64,000 nt of DNA, taken from NCBI RefSeq assembly GCF_020510565.1, contig NZ_CP075189.1, forward strand, positions 1,782,501 through 1,846,500. Direction: 5' to 3'. The first letter of the stretch is position 1; every line of letters begins with the position of its first letter. The DNA is from Ferribacterium limneticum. GTDB taxonomy: Bacteria; Pseudomonadota; Gammaproteobacteria; Burkholderiales; Rhodocyclaceae. A program made the position numbers and the translations under genes. Positions 54,131-62,627 of this stretch are shown piece after piece. Below the pieces are notes generated by a model. It was given only the letters and a program-made list of their open reading frames with translations, made no database searches and was not told the origin of the DNA.

Positions 54131-55117
54131 TTAGGCCGCATCCCCGAGATTTTTGGCTTCTCTTTCTGTCGCCTCTGAGTCATCGCCAATCTTTACCTCT
54201 TGGCCCTCATCCGTATAAATCGAGATGACGTGCTCAGGAAGGAAGACGATTTGATCCCCCGCATGAAGGTGATCTTGTTCGTCTGAGCATGCTGGAACGT
54301 TATCTAAGCTCCCAATGAAATAGGGACCGGCCCGACGTTCAACGATCACCCACATCCGCTCGCTACTAACCTCATCGAGTTGCTCGCTAGGCGGTATCGC
54401 GATGTCAAACTGAAGTTTGACAATGTCGCCCTTCTGGAGCCCTCGGCGCTCCTTCTCATCTGGAATTTCGAATGTCTCTGGCCATCGGTGATGGCTTGCG
54501 ACCCCACTCCTCAAGTGCCATCCATCAATCTCCATCACGGGAAGGCGAAGAGGTTCGAGCTCAGCCTGCTCGGACGTCTCCGTCTCTGCTGCCTCGACGG
54601 CACCGGTGTCCAAGAAAGTAGGTTTTGCTCCGATCGGAGGCTGCTTATATTCAGGTTGTCGGAATACGGCCCTGAGAAGAGTCTCTGTCGCCTTGTCCAT
54701 ATCTACGCCGTCTCGCAGGTCAATTGCATAGATGCCCATGAACTGACCAGGAATCGAACACTCGGAGCCTGGGGCAAACTCTCCGTCGCGTACCAGCGGA
54801 ATGAACTGCTCCCGAGGCTTACCTCCCACGATATTCCCAGTGATGATTTGCTGCTCGTAGCCGACCCCTCCCTCCCGCGCCAAGGCTTTTCTGCAATAGG
54901 CTTTTGTGCAGACTATGAGAACGAAATCGGAAGCGTAGACCTCAGCTTCCATGAATTGCGTCAAGCTTTGCCCGGGCCCGATGTGCCATTGATCGAGCCG
55001 CACGTTGACTCCGTTTTGGGTCAAACGCTCCGCGAAGCGACGCACCCAATCTTTGTGCGCGTCGCTCTCCCATGAGTACGAGATGAAGACTCGGGGCGGT
55101 GGGGTTGTCTTTGACAT
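54131..55117 (-). CDS. SEFIR-domain protein with a DUF2314-like C terminus, low GC
   Basis: 328 aa. N-terminal SEFIR/TIR-like domain (about 8-155): RVFISYSWESDAHKDWVRRFAERLTQNGVNVRLDQWHI, then SDFVLIVCTKAYCRKAL. Middle acidic linker (about 175-200). C-terminal domain (about 215-300) with LQKGDIVKLQFDI, ERMWVIVERRAGPYFIGSLDN and HAGDQIVFLPEHVISI matches the DUF2314 pattern. Clearly lower GC than flanking nif genes, and it faces the opposite way to the operon before it. Bounded by GTTAAACCGC upstream and GCGGCCTAAC at its stop, an almost complementary pair. SEFIR/TIR proteins are often defence effectors; this role is inferred. Confidence 0.82.
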   Translation of the reverse strand: MSKTTPPPRVFISYSWESDAHKDWVRRFAERLTQNGVNVRLDQWHIGPGQSLTQFMEAEVYASDFVLIVCTKAYCRKALAREGGVGYEQQIITGNIVGGKPREQFIPLVRDGEFAPGSECSIPGQFMGIYAIDLRDGVDMDKATETLLRAVFRQPEYKQPPIGAKPTFLDTGAVEAAETETSEQAELEPLRLPVMEIDGWHLRSGVASHHRWPETFEIPDEKERRGLQKGDIVKLQFDIAIPPSEQLDEVSSERMWVIVERRAGPYFIGSLDNVPACSDEQDHLHAGDQIVFLPEHVISIYTDEGQEVKIGDDSEATEREAKNLGDAA

Positions 55118-55335
55118 TGTGCGGTTTAACTTTGTAAGGAAGGATTGATGGCAGTCATATGCTGCTTCGCGCTATGACCGCCGGATTGTGCCAATGGCTT
55201 AGCAGGTTGTCATGCTTCTAGGCTTTTGCCAACGTCTGCTTCGAAACAGTTTTCCCTACGTTCGCTTCTGGCCGATATCCATCCAATGAGCGTTTTTATT
55301 GTCAATGTACCGAGCTGTTCGGTCGCCAGATATTC

Positions 55336-55368
55336 GCTGACCATCGTCCATGAGGAACGACGGTCAGC
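55336..55368. terminator. Hairpin downstream of nifF
   Basis: GCTGACC(a)TCGT / ACGA(c)GGTCAGC stem-loop directly after the nifF stop. No U-run, so termination is uncertain; it marks the edge between the low-GC insert and nifF. Nothing else was seen in the 269-bp gap 55118-55386. Confidence 0.4.
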
Positions 55369-55386
55369 TCGGCTGATATTCCGCGC

Positions 55387-55950
55387 TCAAGCTTCCGCCG
55401 TCAGCTTTTCCAGCAACAGCGGTTTGACCTGGGCCAGCCAGGTCGTGATGCGCTCGTCGGTGTACATGCCTTGCGTGCGCTGGTCGATGAGCAGTCCGAT
55501 GAAACGGCCATCGACTTCGGCGGCGGAGTGGTCGTAGGTGTAGCCGTCGGTTGGCCAGTCGCCGACGATTTCGGCGCCCCAGCCCTTGAACTTCTCGACC
55601 AGCGCGAACAGCGAACTGCAGAAGCGGTCGGCGTAGCGTTCCTGCGCGCCGAGGCCGAAGAAGGCGATGCGTTTGCCGCTGAAGTCCACATCGGCCGGGA
55701 GCAGGGCGAGGAATTCTTCCCAGTTCGGCTCGAAGCAGCCGGATGAGGCTCCCTTGCCGGGGATTTCGCCGATGCCGTAGCTCGGCGTGCCGAGGATCAG
55801 CGCGTCGTATTTGAGCATGTCTTCCGGGGTGATGCGGTTGACGTTGACCGGCTTGTCGCAGACGTCGTCGCCGAGTTGTTTCTGCATTTTCTTGGCGATC
55901 AGGCGGGTGGTGCCGGTTTCGGTGCCAAAAAACATTCCGATTTTATTCAT
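55387..55950 (-). CDS. nifF: Nitrogenase-linked flavodoxin
   Basis: 187 aa from ATG at 55950, long-chain flavodoxin: MNKIGMFFGTETGTTRLIAKKM (FMN phosphate loop), LILGTPSYGIGEIPG, and FFGLGAQERYADRFCSSL. Supplies electrons to NifH. Located in nif cluster II; no strong sigma-54 site was found for it on the minus strand. Confidence 0.92.
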   Translation of the reverse strand: MNKIGMFFGTETGTTRLIAKKMQKQLGDDVCDKPVNVNRITPEDMLKYDALILGTPSYGIGEIPGKGASSGCFEPNWEEFLALLPADVDFSGKRIAFFGLGAQERYADRFCSSLFALVEKFKGWGAEIVGDWPTDGYTYDHSAAEVDGRFIGLLIDQRTQGMYTDERITTWLAQVKPLLLEKLTAEA

Positions 55951-55991
55951 GGTTTTTCCTGGATGGGGTTTGAAAGTTGAAAGGCGCGGAC

Positions 55992-56006
55992 TTGGCACGG
56001 CCGTTG
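55992..56006 (+). promoter_or_regulatory. Sigma-54 promoter upstream of the small gene at 56082
   Basis: TGGCACGGCCGTTGC: exact -24 TGGCAC, five-base spacer, exact -12 TTGC, 76 bp before the ATG. No TGT-N10-ACA site was found in the expected range. Confidence 0.75.
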
Positions 56007-56081
56007 CGAAGATGGGTGAAAGCAGGCTGCCGACGTCGACTTTGCGACAGGGCAGCAGACCCAACCCCAACGGAGTTCGCC

Positions 56082-56342
56082 ATGAGTGCCACCACCATTG
56101 ATTGCAAGGGACAGATCGTCAGCATGGGCGACAAGGTCCGCGTTCTCGAAGTCAGCGTCGATCCCGGGCTGGATGAGGACGATCTGGAGATGTTCCGCGA
56201 CATGGTCGGCGCCATCTGCGACATCGAGCGCATCGATGCCGAAGGCGCCGCCTGGGTGGCGCTGTGGTGGAACGGCGACGAAGGCACCATCCTGACCCAG
56301 GTTGGCTTGGCGCCGCGGCAGATGGAAAGGGTGGCGGCCTGA
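56082..56342 (+). CDS. Small uncharacterised nif-cluster protein
   Basis: 86 aa, acidic (starts MSATTIDCKGQIVSMGDKVRVLEVSVDPGLDEDDLEMFRDMVG). The core SMGDKVRVLEVS and DIERIDAEGAAWVALWWNGDEG look like a small beta barrel of KOW/SH3 type. It faces the second nafY and is preceded by a clean sigma-54 promoter, which implies nitrogenase-linked expression. Function unknown. Confidence 0.75.
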   Translation: MSATTIDCKGQIVSMGDKVRVLEVSVDPGLDEDDLEMFRDMVGAICDIERIDAEGAAWVALWWNGDEGTILTQVGLAPRQMERVAA

Positions 56343-56358
56343 GCCGCCTTTAACCGAC

Positions 56359-57096
56359 TCATTCGTCGATTTCCGCCGCGCTGTAGTTCTTCAGCCGCTT
56401 CTCGGCCGAGACGCCGAGAATCTTGAGCAGCCAGGGCGGCGGCGATTCGACCATGGCCACCTGGAAGGGCTGGAGGATATCGAGCGCCGGCCCGCCATCG
56501 GGGATCTTGATCGGGTAGATGTCGGCGCGGATGACCTTGGCCGCCGCCGGGCCGCCAATCGAGACGACGTAGCAGACGTGACAATCGCCGATCAGCTTGG
56601 CGCGCCAGAGGTTCTTGTCCTCGGAAAACTCGGCGTCCATGGTGTCGCGGATATCGACCAGGCGGATTTCGGTCGGCGACACCTGATAGACCAGGAAGCG
56701 CAGGCAGGAGCCGAAGTGGCCGGAGAGCAGGTCGCCCTTGTCGGAGGCAATGGCAATGCGCACCGAGCCGGGCATTTCGCCTTCTTCATAAGACTCGATC
56801 TTGGGCAGCGAGTCGTCGCCCTGCGTTTCGCCCCACATGATGCGCACGGCCAGTTTCATCGATTCGAGGCCGATGCCGATATCCTCGCCGTCTTCCTCAC
56901 CGTCGGCGCTGGCAAAGCCGGTCTTCAGCATGGTCACCGTCGTCTGGCGCAGCTTTTCTTCGTCGATGTCCTCGCCGAGCTGGCGTTGCAACAATTGGAT
57001 CAGCGCCGGCAGGCTGGCGTTGGGCATGGCCCGCGACGCCAGCGCGATGCGCAGCGCGGCTTCGCGGGTGACCGGCGGTTTTCTGGCTTCTTCCAT
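56359..57096 (-). CDS. nafY: NafY/NifX-type FeMo-cofactor binding protein, copy 2
   Basis: 245 aa, paralogue of the protein at 33136-33867 and with the same two domains: N-terminal TREAALRIALASRAMPNASLPALIQLLQ, then a NifX-like domain RIAIASDKGDLLSGHFGSCLRFLVYQVSPTEIRL and VSIGGPAAAKVIRADIYPIKI. The cofactor-site histidine in SGHFGSC is kept. GGAGAATG precedes the ATG; sigma-54 and NifA sites are upstream. Both copies may serve different stages of cofactor transfer. Confidence 0.88.
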   Translation of the reverse strand: MEEARKPPVTREAALRIALASRAMPNASLPALIQLLQRQLGEDIDEEKLRQTTVTMLKTGFASADGEEDGEDIGIGLESMKLAVRIMWGETQGDDSLPKIESYEEGEMPGSVRIAIASDKGDLLSGHFGSCLRFLVYQVSPTEIRLVDIRDTMDAEFSEDKNLWRAKLIGDCHVCYVVSIGGPAAAKVIRADIYPIKIPDGGPALDILQPFQVAMVESPPPWLLKILGVSAEKRLKNYSAAEIDE

Positions 57097-57158
57097 GACA
57101 TTCTCCGTTTTTGCTTGGGGTTGGGATTGGGTTTTAGGTTTGCTTTTTCCAATTCCCT

Positions 57159-57174
57159 TGCAGAGATGGTGCCA
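57159..57174 (-). promoter_or_regulatory. Sigma-54 promoter of the second nafY
   Basis: Minus strand TGGCACCATCTCTGCA: exact -24 TGGCAC, five-base spacer and -12 CTGC. 63 bp before the ATG. Confidence 0.8.
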
Positions 57175-57259
57175 GCCAGTGAATATGGGCTAACTGCCTG
57201 ATTTCACGCGGGCATGGGGCTTGCTGAAGTCCACCCAACGCCAAGGAAAACCCATCATC

Positions 57260-58909
57260 GTGTCGGATACCTCACAAGAAGTCGTACGCGCCTACCACGC
57301 GCGGACCAAGCATCGTTTCGAAGCCTATGCCGAAGGCCCCGGCCAACTGGACTGGGACGCCCAGCCGGCAGCCTTCCGCCACTATCCGGGCGCGCCGGTG
57401 TTCGAATTGCCGCTGGCGGCGGACAGTTTCGAGCGTTGCTACGGTCAACTGGAAAAAAAGCCCGAAAATGAAATCGCGCCGGACCTCGCCAGCCTCGGCG
57501 CGCTGCTTGAACTGTCGTTCGGGCTGTCGGCGTGGAAGACCTGGGGGCCGAGCCGCTGGGCCCTGCGCTGCAATCCGTCGTCCGGCAACCTGCACCCGGT
57601 CGAAGCCTGGGTGCTGAGCGCCGGGCTGCCCGGTGTCGGCGCCGGCCTGCAACACTACGACCCGGAGCAACACGCCCTGGAAGGCCGCGCCCTGACCGCG
57701 CAGGCGGCGGGCGAGGCATGGCTGGCTATCGGCCTGACCAGCGTCATGTGGCGCGAAGCCTGGAAATACGGCGAACGCGCCTTCCGCTACTGCCAGCTCG
57801 ACATCGGCCACGCCGTCGGCGCACTGGCCTACGCTGCGGCGCTGCTCGGCTGGGAAGTCGTGCCGGTCGGCGCCACGGCTGAGGTGCTGAAGCATTACCT
57901 CGGGCTGGACCGGCCGGACGATTTTCCGCCCTCGCGCTATGCATTCACCGAAAGCGAAGAGCCGGAAATCCTGCTCGCCATTCGTGCACCTGGCCTGGCT
58001 ATGCCGCCGTCGGCCGAACCGCTGGCTGCCTGGCTGGATGCTGCCGACTGGCAAGGCAAACCGACCCGCATCGACCCGTCGCCCGGCTACCGCTGGCCGG
58101 CCATCGATCAGGTTGCCGCGGCCAGCCGCGAAGCGCTCAGCGCGCCGGAAGCTATCGGCTTTGCGCCATTGCCGCCCCTCGTTCCACATCCGACGACGAC
58201 CGGCGCCGCTCAGATCATCCGCCAACGCCGCAGCGGCCAGCGTTTCGACCCGCACTATGCCCTGCTCAGGCCCGCCTTCTACCGCATGCTCGACGCCGTG
58301 CTGCCCCGGCCGCAATTGCCGTGGCTGGCCCAGACCACACCGCCGCGCATTCACCTGCTGCTCTTCGTCCTGCGCGTCGACGGCCTGCCCAGTGGCCTCT
58401 ACCTGCTGCCACGCGCGCCAGCCGCCTTCTCCGAGTTGCCGGCGGCGCTGGTGCCCACGGACGAGCGTTTCGCCACCCGCCGTCCGGTGGCAGAGTTCGA
58501 CCCCGATTGCCCACCGCACCTCGGCCTCATCCAGCTCGCCGAAATGGGCCTGCAGGAAATGCAGCGCCTAGCCCGCTCGCTGTCCTGCCATCAGGACATT
58601 GCCTCGACCAGCGCCTTCTCGCTCGGCATGCTCGGCGAATTCGAAGCGGCGACGGCCACCGGCCACGGCTACCGCGAACTGCTGCGCGAAGCCGGGCTGG
58701 TCGGCCAGGTGCTCTACCTCGAAGCCGAAGCCGCCGAAGTGCGCGGCACCGGCATCGGCTGCTTCTTCGACGACCCGGTGCACCAACTCGTCGGCCTCTC
58801 CGGCCCGCGCTACCAGAGCGTCTATCACTTCACGGTCGGCACGCCCGTCACCGACGCGCGCATCGAAACCGACCCGCCTTACCCCCAACGACAACAGGAA
58901 AAACCATGA
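57260..58909 (+). CDS. SagB-type tandem nitroreductase-fold oxidoreductase
   Basis: About 549 aa from GTG at 57260 (TTG at 57221 is possible). Two nitroreductase-like units: first (about 60-210) with LGALLELSFGLSAWK, SRWALRCNPSSGNLHPVEAWVL (FMN contacts); second (about 320-520) with IIRQRRSGQRFDPHYALL and LFVLRVDGLPSGLYLLPR, ending GIGCFFDDPVHQLVGL. This is the SagB/ThcOx layout, an FMN oxidase fold seen without a peptide-cyclising partner here. Overlaps an ankyrin gene by 4 bp. The segment YGQLEKKPENEI is encoded by a short dispersed element. Confidence 0.82.
   Translation: MSDTSQEVVRAYHARTKHRFEAYAEGPGQLDWDAQPAAFRHYPGAPVFELPLAADSFERCYGQLEKKPENEIAPDLASLGALLELSFGLSAWKTWGPSRWALRCNPSSGNLHPVEAWVLSAGLPGVGAGLQHYDPEQHALEGRALTAQAAGEAWLAIGLTSVMWREAWKYGERAFRYCQLDIGHAVGALAYAAALLGWEVVPVGATAEVLKHYLGLDRPDDFPPSRYAFTESEEPEILLAIRAPGLAMPPSAEPLAAWLDAADWQGKPTRIDPSPGYRWPAIDQVAAASREALSAPEAIGFAPLPPLVPHPTTTGAAQIIRQRRSGQRFDPHYALLRPAFYRMLDAVLPRPQLPWLAQTTPPRIHLLLFVLRVDGLPSGLYLLPRAPAAFSELPAALVPTDERFATRRPVAEFDPDCPPHLGLIQLAEMGLQEMQRLARSLSCHQDIASTSAFSLGMLGEFEAATATGHGYRELLREAGLVGQVLYLEAEAAEVRGTGIGCFFDDPVHQLVGLSGPRYQSVYHFTVGTPVTDARIETDPPYPQRQQEKP
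57261..57276. promoter_or_regulatory. NifA upstream activator site, overlapping the SagB-like start
   Basis: TGTCGGATACCTCACA fits TGT-N10-ACA, about 120 bp upstream of the nafY start of transcription. It overlaps the GTG start codon of the divergent SagB-like gene, so NifA could affect both. Confidence 0.65.
57441..57475 (-). repeat. Short dispersed element, copy L (degenerate, inside SagB-like gene)
   Basis: ACGGTCAACTGGAAAAAAAG then CCCGAAAATGAAATC. One core base differs (AACTGG for AACCGG). Read in frame as YGQLEKKPENEI. Confidence 0.65.
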
Positions 58910-59346
58910 GTCCCCAACTCGCTGCCTTCCTCACCGAACACGGCTTTCAGCCCGACAACATCAACGCCCCGCAAGCCGACGGCCGCTTCACGCCGCTCAT
59001 GCGCGCCGCCAAGCTCGGCCGGCTCGACATCGTCGACGAACTGCTGGCGCTCGGCGTCGATCTCAACGCCCTCAACGCCGACGGCTGCAACGCCCTGTGG
59101 CTGGCCTGCTACAACGGCAGCCACGAACTGATCGAGCGCCTGATCGCCGCCGGCGTCAATATCGACCAACAAAACGGCAACGGCGCCAGCGCCCTGATGT
59201 ACGTCTCGTCGAACAGCAAGCCCGACCTCGTCAAACTGTTGCTGGAAAAAGGCGCCAATCCGACATTGAAGAATTTCGATGACTCGACGGCCCTTGATCT
59301 GGCGGCCTCGCTGGAATGTCTGAAGTTGCTGCGCAAGGCGGCTTGA
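58906..59346 (+). CDS. Ankyrin-repeat protein, nif-associated
   Basis: 146 aa with three to four ankyrin repeats: GRFTPLMRAAKLGRLDIVDELLALGVDLNALNADGCNALWLACYNGSHELIERLIAAGVNIDQQNGNGASALMYVSSNSKPDLVKLLLEKGANPTLKNFDD. ATG overlaps the SagB-like stop (ATGA), so the two are translated together and may form a complex. Function unknown. Confidence 0.88.
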   Translation: MSPQLAAFLTEHGFQPDNINAPQADGRFTPLMRAAKLGRLDIVDELLALGVDLNALNADGCNALWLACYNGSHELIERLIAAGVNIDQQNGNGASALMYVSSNSKPDLVKLLLEKGANPTLKNFDDSTALDLAASLECLKLLRKAA

Positions 59347-59357
59347 GGGGCAGGGCT

Positions 59358-59501
59358 CCTCCCCCTTCAAGGGGGAGGTTGGGAGGGGGATGGGTGTTGA
59401 GCCTGCTTGCGCTTAACCCATCCCCACCCCAGCCCTCCCCTTGAAGGGGAGGGAGTAGCCGGGCCGACAAGCTCCCGCCTTCACCCCCTTGAAGGGGAGG
59501 G
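59358..59501. repeat. Cluster of CCTCCCCCTTCAAGGGGGAGG-type palindromes
   Basis: Three related palindromes centred near 59368, 59443 and 59493, each a CCCCTT(C/G)AAGGGG core. They fill most of the 246-bp gap between the ankyrin and SHOCT genes. Common intergenic type in GC-rich proteobacteria. Confidence 0.75.
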
Positions 59502-59592
59502 AGTTGCCTGTCATTCGACTGACTGAAAGAAAACCCCTGTAGACTGGCAGCCGGATTTTTCAAAATTTAGGCGTTTCAGCCAGGAGTCGGTC

Positions 59593-60393
59593 ATGCAACA
59601 GCTTTCAGCCCACGGGCAGCAATTCATTCAGGATTTGGCGCAGCGTTACGGCGTCAGCACCGATGCGGCGATCACCATGCTCTACGCGGTGATGAACGGC
59701 AACGGCACGATGGCGCAGTTCAGCCATCCCGAGCTCGGCGGTTCCGGGCAGTGGATGATGGGCGGCATGACGATGGTTGGCGACATGTTCAACTACGGGC
59801 TGAAGTCCAAGGTTGACGGCCTGTGTGTGGAAATTTCCAACCAGTTGATGAACCAGCCGGGCTATTTTCAGCCGGCCCAGTCGCAGTTCCAGTCGTCGGG
59901 CAATGCTTCCGGCGGCAACCTGTTCGTTTCAGCCGCGGCGGCCGGGCAGTGGTGGCCGGGCGATCTCGGTTCGCCGTCGTCTACGGGCGGGCAGAACAAT
60001 GTCCGCTACGCCGTTTTCCCCGGCTCGCGCCGTCTGGTCGTCGATATCGGTGGAAATGTCACGGTCTACGACACGCTGGACAACCAGATCGGCGGCGTTT
60101 CGCAGCAGCAGGGCGGCAACGATTCGATGACTTTCAGCAGCCAGTACGGGACGATCGCCGTCAACAGCCTGCCGGTGGTCAGCATCAACGGCTATCAGCC
60201 ACAGCCGCAACAGCAGAACTTCATGGCGCCGCCGGTTCAGCAATTCAACGAGGCACCGGCCTATCAGGCACCATCCGCCCAGGAAGGCGATGTCTTTGCC
60301 AAGATCGAGCGTCTGGCCGATCTGTTCAAGAAGGGCATCCTGACCGAACAGGAATTCACGACCAAGAAAGCGGAGTTGCTCAGCCAGCTTTGA
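59593..60393 (+). CDS. SHOCT-domain protein with a glycine/glutamine-rich middle
   Basis: 266 aa. N-terminal helix (LSAHGQQFIQDLAQRYGVSTDAAITMLYAVMNGNGTMAQFSHPELGG), a beta-rich middle with FPGSRRLVVDIGGNVTVYDTLDNQIGGVSQQ, a Q/P-rich linker and a C-terminal SHOCT motif (EGDVFAKIERLADLFKKGILTEQEFTTKKAELLSQL). SHOCT is a short C-terminal helix pair used in oligomerisation. Function unknown. AGGAGTC box precedes ATG. Confidence 0.8.
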   Translation: MQQLSAHGQQFIQDLAQRYGVSTDAAITMLYAVMNGNGTMAQFSHPELGGSGQWMMGGMTMVGDMFNYGLKSKVDGLCVEISNQLMNQPGYFQPAQSQFQSSGNASGGNLFVSAAAAGQWWPGDLGSPSSTGGQNNVRYAVFPGSRRLVVDIGGNVTVYDTLDNQIGGVSQQQGGNDSMTFSSQYGTIAVNSLPVVSINGYQPQPQQQNFMAPPVQQFNEAPAYQAPSAQEGDVFAKIERLADLFKKGILTEQEFTTKKAELLSQL

Positions 60394-60403
60394 GCCGGGC
60401 GCT

Positions 60404-60441
60404 CATTTCAAATTTGGGCAAAATTTCCGGTTGACCGTGGC
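60404..60441 (+). repeat. Short dispersed element, copy M (at a gene end)
   Basis: ATTTCAAATTTGGGCAAAA then TTTCCGGTTGACCGTGG. It supplies the last codons (RSTGNFAQI) and the TGA stop of the response regulator gene on the minus strand, with the exact 14-mer core. Confidence 0.82.
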
Positions 60442-62627
60442 GCTGCCTGAAAAGGTTGCTGGTCCTGCGAATCCTGCAAAAACTCGATCAACTGCCGGGA
60501 GGGCAGGGGCCGGCTGAAGAAATAGCCCTGCATTTCGTTGCAGCCCAGTTGGCGGAGGATGGCAACCTGCTGCTCGGTTTCAACGCCTTCGACGATGACG
60601 TGCAGATTGAAGTTTTTGGCAATCCCGACAATCGCCTGAATGATGGCGAACGAGTCGTGCGAGGTTCTCAGGTCGCGGACGAATGACTGGTCGATCTTGA
60701 TCCGGCTGACCGAGAAGCGGCGCAGGTAATTGAGCGACGAGTAGCGGGTGCCGAAATCGTCGATCGAAATATGGACGCCGGTGCTGCGCAGATGTTTGAC
60801 GCGCGCGACGATGTTTTCGGCGTCCTTCATGAGCAGGCTTTCGGTAATTTCGATCTCGAGCGATTCGGGCGCAATCCGGAATTCGTCGAGCGGGAGGCGA
60901 ATTCGCTCGAGGAGGTCGATGCGATCGAATTCCCGGGCCGAAAGATTGACGCCCAGTCTGAGGTCGCCGAATCCTTGCTGCTTGAGGTGCGCGAGTTGCG
61001 CGCAGGCTTCGCGCAGCACCCAGTCGCTGATGGTGATGATCAGCCCCGTCTCTTCGGCGATGGGAATGAAGAGGTCCGGGCTGATCATGCCGGCGCTCGG
61101 ATGGTGCCAGCGAATCAGGGCCTCGACCCCGACAATCTTGCCCAGTGCCGCATCGATCTGTGGCTGGAAGTGCAATTCGAACTGATCGCCTTCCTTGACC
61201 GCTTTGCGCAGGTCGTTTTCGAGTGACAGGCGATCGAGGTGGGCCGTGTGCATATCCGGCTGGAAAGCCAGAGCGCCGTTTTTCCCCTGATCCTTCACTT
61301 TGTACATGGCCATGTCGGCACAGCGAATCAGGTCTTCGGCGCTGGTGCTGTTATCCGGGTAGACGGCGATGCCGATGCTGGTCGTCGCCAAAAACTGGGT
61401 TTCGCCGAGCACGAAGGGCTTGCGCAGCTCGGATAGGATTTTCTCGGCCACGACGTGGGCATCTTCGTTATTGCTGATGTTGGGCAGCAAGGCCGTAAAT
61501 TCGTCACCCCCCTGGCGGGCCAGGGTGTCTCCTGTGCGCAAACAACTGCGCACGCGCGCCGCAAATTTGCGGAGCAGCTCGTCGCCGATCTGGTGACCAT
61601 AGCTGTCGTTGACCAGCTTGAAGCGGTCGATGTCGAGAAACATCACGGCAAGTTTCTCTTTGCGCCGCGATGCTTGGGCAATGGCCATCTCGAGGCGATC
61701 GACAAACAGGATGCGATTGGGCAGCTTGGTCAGCAGGTCGTGAAATGCCTGGAAGGTGATCGTTTCTTCGGCTTTCTTGCGCTCCGAAATGTCGCGCGCC
61801 ACGCCCGAGGTGCCCAGGAAGGCCTCTGAGGAGAGGGCCGGCGTGCTTTCATAGACGCCCTGTGAACTCAGGATGGCGGTCATGACCGGACCGCCCGCGG
61901 CGCGCGGCATGGAGGGCTTGCGTTTGAAGCGCACCTCGAGATTGCTCGTCGCGCGTTCGCCGACCCGCCTTTCGTTGAAGGCGTATTGAACATGCTCGTG
62001 GTCGCGTGGATCGACGATCCGGGTGTAGTTTTGGCCGACCAGTTCGTCCGGGGAATAGCCGAGCAGGGTGCTGACGCGCCCGTTGATGAAGGTAAAGCGG
62101 CCCAGACGATCGAGCGTGAAAATCAGGTCGGGCGACTGCTCGACAAGGAAGCGGTGCAGTTGCTCGGAATGCTGAAGCTGGGCCGAGACGACGGCGAGTT
62201 CCTGATCGCGCAGGCGGTTGGCCAGGGCGCGGTCGACAGCCAGGATCATGTCGTTCGGATCGCAATCCTTGCGCAGGAACTCGAAGGCCCGGTGACGCAG
62301 GGCATGAATCGCCGAGTTGATCGACTTGTCGGCACTGAACACGATGACCGATGCGTTGATGTGGTGCGAGGTCATCCACTCCATGATCTCGAAGCCGGAA
62401 ATATCGGGCAGCCGCAGATCGAGGATGACCAGGTCCGTCTTGCCTTCCCTGAGTTTGGCAATCGCTTCCTGCCCGGTGCTCGCCTCGTCTATCGAACGTT
62501 GCTCGCCGGCCAGCAATTCCTTGTAGGCGTGGCGAAAGTGCGGCTCATCGTCGACGATCAGGATGTTCTGACGCGACACGATGCCGGGAACCCTGGCCAG
62601 CTCATACAGTGCGGTGATGGCGTTCAT
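60408..62627 (-). CDS. Response regulator with PAS, GGDEF and EAL domains
   Basis: 739 aa. Receiver (about 18-130) with LVILDLRLPDISGFEIM; PAS (about 165-280) with LDRLGRFTFINGRVSTLLGYS; GGDEF (about 300-460) with ARQGGDEFTALLPN, where the canonical GGDEF is intact; EAL (about 485-725) with GVEALIRWHHP and the acidic pair DDFGTRYSSL. It can both make and break c-di-GMP. The stop lies inside a short dispersed element. It overlaps the kinase gene by 4 bp (ATGA), so they form one system. Confidence 0.88.
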   Translation of the reverse strand: MNAITALYELARVPGIVSRQNILIVDDEPHFRHAYKELLAGEQRSIDEASTGQEAIAKLREGKTDLVILDLRLPDISGFEIMEWMTSHHINASVIVFSADKSINSAIHALRHRAFEFLRKDCDPNDMILAVDRALANRLRDQELAVVSAQLQHSEQLHRFLVEQSPDLIFTLDRLGRFTFINGRVSTLLGYSPDELVGQNYTRIVDPRDHEHVQYAFNERRVGERATSNLEVRFKRKPSMPRAAGGPVMTAILSSQGVYESTPALSSEAFLGTSGVARDISERKKAEETITFQAFHDLLTKLPNRILFVDRLEMAIAQASRRKEKLAVMFLDIDRFKLVNDSYGHQIGDELLRKFAARVRSCLRTGDTLARQGGDEFTALLPNISNNEDAHVVAEKILSELRKPFVLGETQFLATTSIGIAVYPDNSTSAEDLIRCADMAMYKVKDQGKNGALAFQPDMHTAHLDRLSLENDLRKAVKEGDQFELHFQPQIDAALGKIVGVEALIRWHHPSAGMISPDLFIPIAEETGLIITISDWVLREACAQLAHLKQQGFGDLRLGVNLSAREFDRIDLLERIRLPLDEFRIAPESLEIEITESLLMKDAENIVARVKHLRSTGVHISIDDFGTRYSSLNYLRRFSVSRIKIDQSFVRDLRTSHDSFAIIQAIVGIAKNFNLHVIVEGVETEQQVAILRQLGCNEMQGYFFSRPLPSRQLIEFLQDSQDQQPFQAAPRSTGNFAQI

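Noticed and set aside
55951..56081. Sigma-54 promoter for nifF on the minus strand
   Set aside because: A loose GG-N10-GC (TGGGGTTGGGTCTGC) exists but the boxes are weak and no NifA site was found.
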